A stretch of DNA of 64,000 nucleotides, taken from positions 3,177,001 through 3,241,000 of the forward strand of contig JAITYX010000016.1 of NCBI GenBank assembly GCA_021018815.1, read 5' to 3'. The position numbers were made by a program, and so were the translations under genes. The notes under the pieces were generated by a model. The model was not told where the DNA came from and searched no databases. It saw only the letters and a program-made list of their open reading frames with translations. Positions 50,037-59,890 of this stretch are shown in pieces (within the stretch, counting starts at the first letter, position 1; each line of letters begins with the position of its first letter). This stretch comes from Talinum fruticosum (Eukaryota; Streptophyta; Magnoliopsida; Caryophyllales; Talinaceae).

Positions 50037-52363
50037 TTTTTTTTTTTTTGTAATAATGCAAGATTTTTCATTTCCACTATTCCAGAAATTCTCCCGACTC
50101 ACAAATCTTTACATGTGTCCTTACAACGTATCATGTAGTAACATTTTGCCAATTTACTCTCTTTGTATTTACAGTGGCTAAAAAAATCAAACCTATATTT
50201 TGCTTCCTTTTGGACATTATCACATATCCGGTTTGCCTCCTTCCGACTTGTCTAAAACGTCTCCAATTCCTTTCTTGCCAAATATGATATTGCATTGTTG
50301 CATAGGTTGCATACACCAACCGAGTTTTCATTCTACTCCATTTCCCATTCAGTAGCGAATCATGCAACTCCATGAGGTTTTTCCTAATGTTGAGAATTGA
50401 CAACCATTTAAAAATACTCCTTCGATGTTTTGCACAAAAGAGCATTGAAAAAATAGGTGATCATGTGTCTCCGATTCCATTTCACATAATGGACAACACT
50501 TTTCAAAAGCATTATTATACTTGACCACTCTATCTATTGTTGGTAGTCTTTCTTGTATCATAATCCACATTATATGTGAGTGCTTGTTCTAAACCATTCT
50601 TGCCCATCTAACTTTCTGTTTGTCTCCTAACAACCATGAATATCCTTGCTTTACTAGATACGTGTCACCGACAGCCATGTTCGGACATAGTCTCTAATTT
50701 TGCAAAGCTTCTTGATATAGCAAGCACCTATTTCCTTTAGGTTGGAATTCCCACCAAGTTTGATGTTGAAGGTATTGCCCATGAATCCATTTAACCCAAA
50801 GGTTTTCTTTCTTATTCGCGACATCCCACACATGCTAAGCTATCATGGCCTTATTCCAAATGGGCAAATTTTTTATCCCCGATCCTCCATGCTTATTTGG
50901 TAGACATACCTTGTCCCAAGCAATTAGTGGTACTCCGCTGTATTTTTAGATGCTCGCCACGTAAAATTCCTGCAAACAGACCATAACCTCCTCAAGTACT
51001 TGCGTTGGCAATACAAAAATTCTACTCCAAAAGTCTATAACCCCCATCAATACTGAATTTATGGGCATAACCCTTCAAGCATATGAAAAATGCCTACTTC
51101 CCCACATCCTTACCTTAGCTGTAATTTTATCCACCAACTGTACACAGTTCATTTTAGTGAGTTTCATTGTTGATATAGGGACACCTAAATATCTTAATGG
51201 TAACTCGCCATGTATCCGATACTCTCTAGCATGTTCTTCTTTGTTGCCTCGTCAATCCCTCCAAGAATAGCTTGTAACTTCTCTTTATTTACTTCCACCC
51301 CGAAGTATCGGCAAAGTTCTTCATCACTTCAATTAGACATTGGATAGATTCCCTGTCGGCTTTACAAAATAACATCGGGTCATCTCGCAAATATTAGGTG
51401 ACTCAACTTCAGTTGTTTGCATCTTGGATGATAGTAGTAGCTATCTCGTGCTTGGTTCTCGGTTTAATAAGCCTGGATAGATACTCCATGGCCAAGACAA
51501 AGAGTAAGGGGGACATAGGGTCACCTTGTCAAATCCCTCTCCCACCCCGAAAATAGTCATATACTCCTCCATTTATGCAAAGTGAATATGATACTGTGGT
51601 TACACATACCATAATCCAATGTATCATTTTTTATGGAAAATGCAGCCCATTTAGTAATTCCTCAATAAACTCCGATTGTAGTGAGTCGTAAGCCTTCTTA
51701 ATATCAATTTTCAGTAGGCATCGAGCACTTATTGACTTCCTATAGTACCCTTGAACAAGGTCTTGGAAAATTAGTACATTATGTACTAATTCTCTGCCCT
51801 CAACAAATGCACACTCGACTTGGATCTATTAAATCGGGAAGTACTTCTTTAAGCCTCATATAGATTAGCTTTGTAATACATTTATATATTACATTGCAAC
51901 ATAAAATAGGCCTGAACTCGCTAGCTTTTTGTGGGTGACTCACCTTAGGCAACAACACAATATTAGTAGCATTTACTTGAGAAAGTAACTTGCCTGATTG
52001 GAAAAAATTCAGAATTGCTGAGCAAACTATAGTTCCAATGTTGTCCCAATTTGCTTTATAGAAACCACTACTGTACCCATCAGGTCCAGGTGACTTGCTG
52101 TTTGGGATAGAGAACATGACTTTCCTTATCTCCTCTAGTGTGAAAGGTTTACAAAGGTCCACTTGTTGTTCCACTGATACTTTTGGCCCCTGCATAAACA
52201 CTTCAGAGTTGCTAGTGGATCTACTCCTCACTTGTTTGCCTAATTGTTGTTCATAATAACCAATTAAGACATTAACCACTCCCTGTTTTCCCTCCTGGAC
52301 CACCCCATTTGCATTTTGAATAGTGTGAATTGTTGTGTTGACTCTCCTTTGCTTCACCATTGC
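50037..52363 (-). mobile_element. Degenerate L1-type LINE (non-LTR retrotransposon), 5'-truncated
   Basis: On the minus strand a reverse-transcriptase fragment at 51800-52360 shows KSPGPDGYSSGFYK and a FRPILCCNVIYKCITKL block. Further down come a GDPMSPLLFVLAMEY stretch, a damaged FADD active-site region near 51377-51388, and a zinc-binding RVT domain at 50349-50570 (CPLCEMESETHDHLFFQC). A T-run at 50037-50050 on the plus strand is the poly(A) tail. Stops and frameshifts run throughout, and the endonuclease part is missing. It lies inside intron 1 of copy F, antisense to it. Confidence 0.88.
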
Positions 52364-52794
52364 AAAAATATTAATGTTAGAAAATTAATAAGTTTGTATT
52401 AATAAAAATAAATAGTCATTATTTAACCAATGTGAAATAAATTAAAATTACAATTTATTATAAAATAGTAATATAATGGTGTTGTTATATAATTATTATA
52501 TAATATAATCTAATGATTTAAAATTTTATATTATTAGTAAAAAAAATTTTGAACTAAAATATTATTTTTAAAAATAATTATAACTTACTAAAAATAATTT
52601 TTAAATTAAAAAAATAAGCTCACTCTTTTTACATGTAACTCAAAAATTAAATTATATAACTTTTTAAAGGTTAAGATGCATACTGTTAATTATTTTTTAT
52701 GATCAAATCAATAGATTTTTTTATAAAAAAATCAGAGAAAAAGAAATAATATAATATACATCTTAGAATTTTTAAACAAATATTATAAATATAA

Positions 52795-52823
52795 CCCGTG
52801 CATTAGCACGGGTTAAAAACTAG
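52795..52823 (+). mobile_element. Helitron-type 3' terminus
   Basis: An 18-bp hairpin CCCGTGCATTAGCACGGG (7-bp stem, 4-nt loop), a 7-nt TTAAAAA spacer and CTAG followed by T match the 3' end structure of plant Helitrons (hairpin plus CTRR, insertion before T). The 5' TC end was not located, so element length is unknown. Confidence 0.6.
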
Positions 52824-52893
52824 TCTAACATCAAATTTCACTTTCATTTGCACGGGTTAAAAACTAGTCTAACATCAAATTTCACTTTCATTT
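52806..52893 (+). repeat. 44-bp tandem duplication spanning the Helitron-type terminus
   Basis: The unit starting GCACGGGTTAAAAACTAGT occurs at 52806 and again at 52850, with the following 25 bp also repeated. The second copy lacks the left arm of the hairpin. Confidence 0.9.
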
Positions 52894-53635
52894 TATAAAG
52901 TTTAAAGTAACATCTATTAATCAAAACGAATTGTGTTGACTTATTTTTTAATAAATAACCATATAAAATACGATATTTAGACTAATTATAATGATGAGAT
53001 TAATTACATTACAGGATGATTACATTTGCATTACACCTAAAAAACATAAATTAGTGTTGATGACAAATGAATGGTGGATTCATCATATATCAACATCCAC
53101 ATGCTCTGATAAATTAAATGTAATGAAGATTGCGAGCAGAGTGGGATCAGTTTCAGACAACAAGCTCATCTATCATCATGGCTCCAGTAATCCTCCTACC
53201 ACTTTGATTATTGGCCCCAACTATACGTCCCAAGTAATCTTTCAACTCAGTCCACCTCAGGTAATAATTGATTCAAATATTTCAATCTTAACTATTAAAT
53301 TAAGATCTGATCGACTCATAAGAGTACATGCATGCTGTATTAATATATAACAGGATGCAGTTCTGAGAAACACATTGTTGAGGCCACTCCCATTGGCCAG
53401 TGGAGAAGAGTTGGTGTTTACAGAAGCAAAATATGGGTCTGTAAAACGGATTTTTATTATTTCAGAAAAAGATCAAGTTATACCAATGCAAAACCAGGAC
53501 ATGATAGAGAAAAACCAACCTGATAAAGTTGAAATAATTTTAGGGTCGGATCATATGGTTATGACATCTCAACCGGCTCAGCTTTTGGCTTATTTATTGG
53601 CCATTGCTAGAGACGAAGCTGTATTGGAGCCATGA

Positions 53636-54114
53636 CAGCCCCCAAGCCAAAGATCTAGCAAAGCATCTCTTCACTTAGAAATACTATAAGATTACATGCA
53701 TGTCAATAATCAATTAGAAATACTATATGATTATTGAAAAGTAGGGATCGTAATATTGTCAATAATCAATTAGAAATACTATAAGATTACATGTATAAAC
53801 ATATGACACCTTATAATATATGTAATCATACAGTAATCAATAAGAAATATAAGATGACTAGAAAATACCGTTGCAGCAATTAATCAGCCCAGAAGTGCTG
53901 ACTTAAGTTTTCGGAATCGAAATATCAAATTTGGATCGGTGACTTGGATTTTCATGTTGGTTTATCAATAAAGTCGTGATCTAACTGGCGCTAGTAAAAA
54001 TTCGGGTTCAAATAATAAAAATAGGAAAATGTTATGTTCGAACGAATAGTTAACTATCGTACTCGAATTTTTTGTATCGGACAAATTCGTATATTTGGAT
54101 CAAACGAAATTTTA
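53636..54114 (+). other. 3' flank of copy F with short repeats
   Basis: A GTCAATAATCAATTAGAAAT motif recurs at about 53702 and 53757, with worn versions near 53675 and 53835. No coding frame is supportable. Confidence 0.6.
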
Positions 54115-54275
54115 CCAGCACTAGTTCTAACTGAGTGGTTCCAAGGGTGGATGAGTGAGGAAAATCCACCAAACAAGGTTGAATGGATAATTTGATATTG
54201 TGATTATAATGTCTCAACCTAATCCACTATGTTTTTGGGTCATTTTTTCTGGGTATTGGCCAGGGTCAGCCCTGA
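54115..54275 (+). pseudogene. Methylesterase-family exon-3 relic, copy G
   Basis: The translated stretch runs WFQGWMSEENPPNKVEWII, aligning to FQEWIVKENPPNRVQII of copy E. The SDHMVM, SQP and LL-x-I-x-R parts follow only with frameshifts and base changes. No exons 1 or 2 were found upstream. It is the last trace of the array on this side. Confidence 0.75.
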
Positions 54276-54579
54276 ACCTTTCTTTGGTGGTCCATCAATT
54301 GGTTCAAAACGTACACCTTCCACGAAGTTTCTTATATATATATCAAATCTAAACTACTACTTGTTTATTGGAGGCTTATAATAGTGATTAATTTACTTCA
54401 AATATGTATCTTCTAATAAACATGTACTATTTTATACTGTAATGAAGGTCAAATTTAGAACTATTGGATTTTTTTAATTTATTTGTCGTTTGAGCTGTTG
54501 CCACTGTATCAATATGGAGTTACTTCAAAACAAATTAATATATTATTAGGATTCTAAAGCAACGTAAATAAAAGCGTCA
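54276..54579. other. Spacer before the copia relic
   Basis: Non-coding. No 5' LTR or primer-binding site (TGGTATCAGAGC-like) was found here, so the retroelement downstream starts abruptly. Confidence 0.5.
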
Positions 54580-56818
54580 ATGTTACAACTAATCCAAAGC
54601 GGTAAAGTAAAGATTGAGAGGTTCGATGGAAAGGACTTTCCGTTTTGGAAAATGCAAGTGGAGGACTTGTTGTACCGGAAGGAGTTACATCAACCACTCG
54701 GAGAGAAACCCGCGGACATGGAAGTAAAGGAATGGAAGTTGCTTGATCAGCAAGCACTTGGGACGGTTAGATTGACGTTGTCGCGGAATGTGGCGTTCAA
54801 CGTGATGGATCAAACAACAACAAAGGGACTATTGGAAGCATTGTCCAACCTCTATGAGAAACCTTCGAGTGGTAAAATAAGGTATATCTCATGCATAGAT
54901 TGTTTGATTTAAAAATGGGTGATAGCACTAGTGTAACGGATCATATTAATGAGTTTAATATGATCATCTCTAATCTTGCTTCGGTGAGTATAAACTTTGA
55001 GGATGAAGTTAAGGCCTTAATCTTGTTGTCTTCGCTACCCGAGTCCCGGGATAGCATAGTGTCTCGCAATTAGTAGTGCTAAAGGTTCAAATGCATTAAA
55101 ATTTGATGAAGTCCGAGATGTGATCTTGAGCGAAAGTATTCGCAAGAAAGATACTTTAGAGTCATCGGGGTGTGCATTTCATCTAAGGGGTAGGGAGAAA
55201 CAAGGAAAAAGTGGTCGAGGAAAATCCAAAGCAAGGGGCAAGTCCCAAAACCCGGGGAGGTTGTGTGTTGGGGTCTGTGGAGATAAGGGACATTTTAAGA
55301 AAAATTGTCCTAAAAAGTTTGATGACCGGAGTTCTGTAAATTCCATGGATGATGTAGGTGATGCACTAGTGGTTAGTGCGGAAAGTCCTATTGAGTCTTG
55401 GGTGTTGGATTCCGGGGCATCATTTCATTCCGGGCCTAGGAGAAGCTTGTTTCACAATTTTGTTGCGGGAAAACTTGGGAAAGTTTTTGTAGCAAATGGG
55501 AAGAGCTTGGACATTCTAGGCAAAGGGGATATGAGGATCAAAACCTTAAATGGGGGTTTTAGACATTGCGAGGTGTTAGGTATATCCCGGGCTTGGCTAA
55601 GAACTTGATTTCGGTGAGTCAATTGGATGAGTCGGGATATATAATGAAGTTTGGCAATGGTGGCTAGAAAATTGTTAAGGGGGCATTGGTAATGGCTCAA
55701 GGTATAAAATATGGCTCTTAATACTATACCGAGGATGGTAGGGACTTATCTTTGGATGTCGGGGTTAACAATTCCAGTGGGAGTCTTCGGGATGAAGGAC
55801 TTGGTATGGATTCTGTTGTAGTGGGAGTTGATAAGCATGACAAGGTGTTTGTTGGGCCTACAAACAGGTCATCGGATGCGGTGCTCCACAAGTAAATTTG
55901 CAAGAATCCGGGATAATGAAGAACGGGCGTTGTCTACGGAAGGTAAAGCCCAAAGGTACAAATTATTCTCCATTATGTTTTATTGACTAAAGCCGGTGAG
56001 CTAGTTGTGCATGGTGAAAGTATGCAAGATATAGATCGATCCGAGTGGGAGTTCACGTCGAGTTATGGTAATGGGCTTGAAGGCTTGGATAGCGGAAATC
56101 CGGTGAAGGAGCTAGTCCAAGGTAAAGGTACTTGAAACATTGAGGCGGATCAAGGCCTTGATGGGTCTCTCATGTTGAAGGGGCCGGGTTTCGGTGACTA
56201 GATGGATGCAACAAAGGAGGTGAGCCATTAGTCTCCAAGTGGGAGATTGTTGGGTTTATGGAGCCTAATAGATGCATTGGGCTCAAGAAAATCGCGTTAC
56301 GAGGCAAGGAACGACGAGTACGGGTCATGTACATCGAGCACGGAGCGTTTCGGACAAAAGGAAAAAGTTTGTCCGAGCGGCAGCCCAACTCGGGCTGCTC
56401 GTTTCCGCCGACACAGCCCGTGTTAGCTGCACGGGCTGCCCGTTCTGGCCGGCACGGGCCGTGCCTGGCTGGCCAGCTCCCGAGTACTTTGATTTTGGCC
56501 GTTTTGTGTCGGTTTCTTGTGAGTTAATGCGTGTTTAAGGCCTCTCAATGCTTGGTTTAAGGCTTGTAAATGTAGTTTGACTAGTTATGGCTATATAATT
56601 AGTGTTATCCTCCATTGTTGTATACAAGTGAGTAGTGTATTACAAAGTGAAGCAAGTGAGTGATTGAGAGAAATCCTTTGTAAATTACTCAAAGTCCGGT
56701 GCATTGATTTCGTGGTTTTTCCCGGGTTTGGGTTTTTCCACGTTAAAATCTTGTATCTCAAATTCTTTTTCACTTTCTTTTGTTCAAAATCTCATTGTTG
56801 TGAACCCCGATCCTAACG
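54580..56818 (+). mobile_element. Truncated Ty1-copia retrotransposon with gag, protease trace and 3' LTR
   Basis: Gag begins near 54600 (IERFDGKDFPFWKMQVEDLL) and continues over frameshifts through MGDSTSVTDHINEF, LSSLPES and a zinc knuckle CGDKGHFKKNC whose first cysteine is one residue too far away (CX3C). The aspartic protease motif WVLDSGASFH and the GAG-pre-integrase start (NLISVSQLDESGY) follow. Integrase, reverse transcriptase and RNase H are missing. A purine tract AAGTGGGAGAT at 56237-56247 precedes TGTTGGGTTT, the start of the 3' LTR, which runs to about 56818. The 5' LTR is absent. The LTR contains an unusually GC-rich block at 56400-56480. Defective and not mobile by itself. Confidence 0.85.
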
Positions 56819-57957
56819 AGTGCTTCATGGCCAAGGTTTATTAGTAACTAATAATACTTTTCTTGGGGGTAGCCCCTCTTACGCACAAAAAAGAAGCTTA
56901 TGACTCTCGAAAGATTGGCTTGAGTGGCCTTTGATGGTGCAAGTGACCACTCCTAAATACTTGCTTAGGCTTAGTTAGGTTTAGACTTGTCTTGATTAGT
57001 TAGTTTATTAAGTGGTAAAATCATAACCCCGACATTCTTTTATTTCTTTCTAGTATTAGATTAGTTATCATATCTCTCATCTCTCGTGATTCTCCTAGAT
57101 AGAAAGCTTAAGATAGTTCTAATATTTCAAATACAACTCTCTGTATATACAACTCGTGCTTGTCGGCTAATTACAACTACGTCGTGCACTTGCAGTTACA
57201 AATTTAAGACTTAATTCTTCCCTAACAGTAATTCACATAGTGTAAGCACTAAAAATTCAAAAAATTGTGGTTACGAGATAGTTCATTAGAAGGTATTGTG
57301 AAGATATGAAAAAGAGGAATGACAGATTGAGAGAGTTGATCACTTGATCACCTATCGTTTTTAGTAGGATTTGAACCAAGCGTCACCTTGTTAGAAGTTT
57401 TTTTAGTTATTATTAAGCCAAGTGGCTAAAAATCGTATATTTCTTTCGCTTGGTAATTCTAACTTCAATTGAGATACATCATCCCCCAAAAAAAAAAAAA
57501 AGAAATTGAGTCCCAACGTCTTGGGGCTATGATCTTCCATCTCTTTGCCAAAGGTGTGAGTCCTGCTACTTGAAAAGTTTTCAACGCTAGTTTAATTTAT
57601 TTATTGATAATTTTTTATAGAAAGGTATACACAATCTATTAGCATTTATATGGTGGACCGGTACTTATAGCCTAGGCTATGTGACAGTAAATGAAAGGTG
57701 AAGGCGGAATAGGGATGGGTATATCGTATATGGGGTAAAAGGAACAAATTTTTTTGTCATTTTGTCTTCCGGGTCTATATATTCAGATAAATTTTTTTTT
57801 TTCTGAATCTTTTTGATGTGAAGCGTCCATTTCCTATACGAAAGATATGCTACTTGGTTATAGCCAAAAATATTGGATAAAACTCACTTTAATATCATTA
57901 AATAAAACATACCGGTTTTAAGTTCCTCCATTTGTGAGAAAGATCTCAAGTGATTAA
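56819..57957. other. Non-coding spacer after the copia LTR
   Basis: No supportable gene or RNA. Fragments such as TTGGGGGTAGCCCCTCTTAC suggest more transposon debris. Confidence 0.4.
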
Positions 57958-58491
57958 GGTGCTATTTGGCCTGTTTTATAAAAAATTGTTTTTGTTTCTG
58001 AAAAATAGTTTTTCTAAAAGTAATTTTTGAAAAATTTATGAAATATTCGGCCTAATTTACATGAAAATATTTTGAATAATAAGTTGTTTGACTTAGTTTT
58101 GTTTGCACTATTTATTATAGTATAATTTGATATTATTTTTTATTTACATAATAATCATTATTTAATGTTTATTTTTTATATAAGATAATATTTATTTATT
58201 TGTTAGAGTAAGAGATAGAGATAAAGATAAAACAAGATAAGAGAGAGAGAGAAGAGAGATAAAGAATAGATAAAATAACGTAAAAAAAAAAAAAGGAGAG
58301 AGATAATTGGATTCTTGGTAATTGTTATGCAATTTTTCAGAAATTAGAAACAGAATTTCTGTTTCTGAGAAGTTTTTTTTTTTTGCCAAAATCACTTTTG
58401 AAAAACAGTTATAATTTTTTAAAAATGTGTTTGGCCTAATTTCAGTTTTTAGAATCCAAAAATAGTTTTAAAATCTACGCCAAACACCCTC
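57958..58491. mobile_element. PIF/Harbinger (Tourist-like) MITE, 534 bp
   Basis: The left end GGTGCTATTTGGCC and the inverted right end GAGGGTGTTTGGCG form terminal inverted repeats. Both sides are flanked by TAA (57955-57957 and 58492-58494), the 3-bp target duplication typical of this superfamily. Sub-terminal parts are complementary T- and A-rich blocks. No transposase frame. Confidence 0.8.
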
Positions 58492-58494
58492 TAA

Positions 58495-59483
58495 GATTAT
58501 TCATGAATTATGGTTAATGATAGAAATGCCATGCTTAAAGGCAAGCATCTGTAAAATTTATGACTTACTTGATAATTGAGCTTTATTGTAATCCTTTTGG
58601 CCCTACAACTATTCATATGCTATATTTGTATTAAAAATGTTTTTTTATCCAATCTTATTAATATTCACAAAATTACTTTAATTTTATTTAAAAAAGGACA
58701 TAAATTTGTTACATCCTTCAACGTAAAATAAAAAGGCATATAAAAAAAAAGAAAGAATACATAACGTGTATTGTGTTATCTTTGTATAGAAATTCAGTCA
58801 TCACCGAACAAAATTACGTACTATTCATAAGAATTTAAGGAACATGTATTTATATATTTTACTTCTCATATTTACATCTTCTCATGCCCAATTTAATTAT
58901 GAATGGTTAAATTGTTTTTAAAAAAGTATAACATGTGCATAACTTGCACCCTGTACAGTTTATTTTGAGGTTTCATCACAATAAATAATTACTACTCGAC
59001 TTATTCAAAGTCAATTTTCTTTCATGGGAGTTGCCCAAGCTTAGGGTTCACTGTTGCTCAAGTTGGAATTCCAGCTGGATTTATGTTTTCATACTTATCC
59101 TTTCCCCAACTACTTTGCACCAAACATTCCTCATCTTTATACTATTGCTTTATGAGCAATTAACACCTACTGTCCTCTAATTCAAACCTAAATTTTTAGG
59201 TAGTTTCGGGTATATAGATCCGTAGTTGAAATATATAACTGTTTACACTAACTCCTATCCCCGAAAATAATGAGAAAAAACAACCATATGAGATTATCAA
59301 ACTTCTTAGGGAAGAAGAAGAAGAAGAGAAGATAGCAAGACATTGAACAAAAGAAAATAAAACTCAATTAACAAAACTTGAATATCAAGAGCAAATGAAA
59401 TGATACAGCAATAATTTTTCCCCCTCTCTGGTATATATATGTACGAAGATTTCCAAAACAATCCCTCCTCTTGCAGGAAGTAA
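58495..59483. other. Non-coding spacer, including the probable 3' UTR of the small gene
   Basis: AT-rich, with no coding signal. The last few hundred bases are less AT-rich and lie downstream of the minus-strand small gene. Confidence 0.4.
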
Positions 59484-59556
59484 TTACATCAGTACAGCGA
59501 GATTCACACCGGGTGTTATTCTAATGAAGTATAAATGAATATATCTATACACACGA

Positions 59557-59742
59557 TTAAGGAGCGATACCGGAGTAAGGGAAGGGAACTTGATACATTT
59601 GTTTGGTAGTAAGATGAACTTCATCGTTACTGCTAGCTGCACTCTTCTGGATGGCCTTATTCGCAGCTTCTGCAAACTCCAGAACAAACTCAACAGCAGC
59701 CCTGATCAGATTCATGCAAGCCTGCAGCTGCTGAGCCACCAT
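59557..59742 (-). CDS. Small protein of 61 aa, function unknown
   Basis: I do not recognise a family. The frame looks real. Its ATG sits in a good plant context (AGAAGATGG). A TATATATA box lies about 140 bp upstream on the same strand. Base composition is clearly less AT-rich than the surroundings, and no homopolymer break occurs. Residues 1-33 (MVAQQLQACMNLIRAAVEFV, then LEFAEAANKAIQK) form one likely amphipathic helix rich in Ala, Glu and Val. The C-terminal half is polar and ends in a Pro/Tyr/Gly tail (FPYSGIAP). No signal peptide or membrane span. An alternative minus-strand frame at 59484-59693 overlaps it and lacks these features. A spliced longer form cannot be excluded. Confidence 0.6.
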   Translation of the reverse strand: MVAQQLQACMNLIRAAVEFVLEFAEAANKAIQKSAASSNDEVHLTTKQMYQVPFPYSGIAP

Positions 59743-59882
59743 CTTCTCTCTCCTCTCTATCTCGTTTGGAATGAAAGAAGTTGATTTGTGAGGTTTCTAG
59801 TGGCCGCGTCTCTCTTCCAGCGAGCACTTTTTGTGATATCCGCTGTTTAACTTCTGGGTCAGGAGCTGAGAAGGGGGTAGGG

Positions 59883-59890
59883 TATATATA
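59883..59890 (-). promoter_or_regulatory. TATA box of the small gene
   Basis: TATATATA followed by a CT-rich leader on the minus strand, about 140 bp before the ATG at 59742, implying a leader of roughly 110 nt. Confidence 0.6.

Larger units (their letters stand above)
47774..53635 (+). pseudogene. Methylesterase-family copy F, with nonsense codon and LINE-bearing intron
   Basis: Exons are 47774-48204, 53129-53260 and 53354-53635. Signal peptide, [17 protein letters not shown], the elbow (after adding a G to 48089-48092), Asp (SEKDQV) and His (GSDHMVM) are all present. The Tyr codon of the conserved SDYSKP is TAA at 48014-48016, a substitution outside any homopolymer, and one Leu of DLAAS is Ser. 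Intron 1 has grown to 4.9 kb by insertion of a LINE in opposite orientation and AT-rich DNA. The C-terminus ends RDEAVLEP instead of RDFS. Exons 2 and 3 are clean, so decay, if real, is recent. If the single substitution were a base error, F would be a normal gene with a long intron. Confidence 0.7.

Noticed and set aside
51061..51270. 69-codon plus-strand frame inside the LINE
   Set aside because: It is antisense to the degenerate reverse transcriptase and has no independent support.
56258..56538. Two overlapping frames of about 88 codons in GC-rich DNA
   Set aside because: They lie wholly inside the copia 3' LTR; the openness comes from GC-rich composition.
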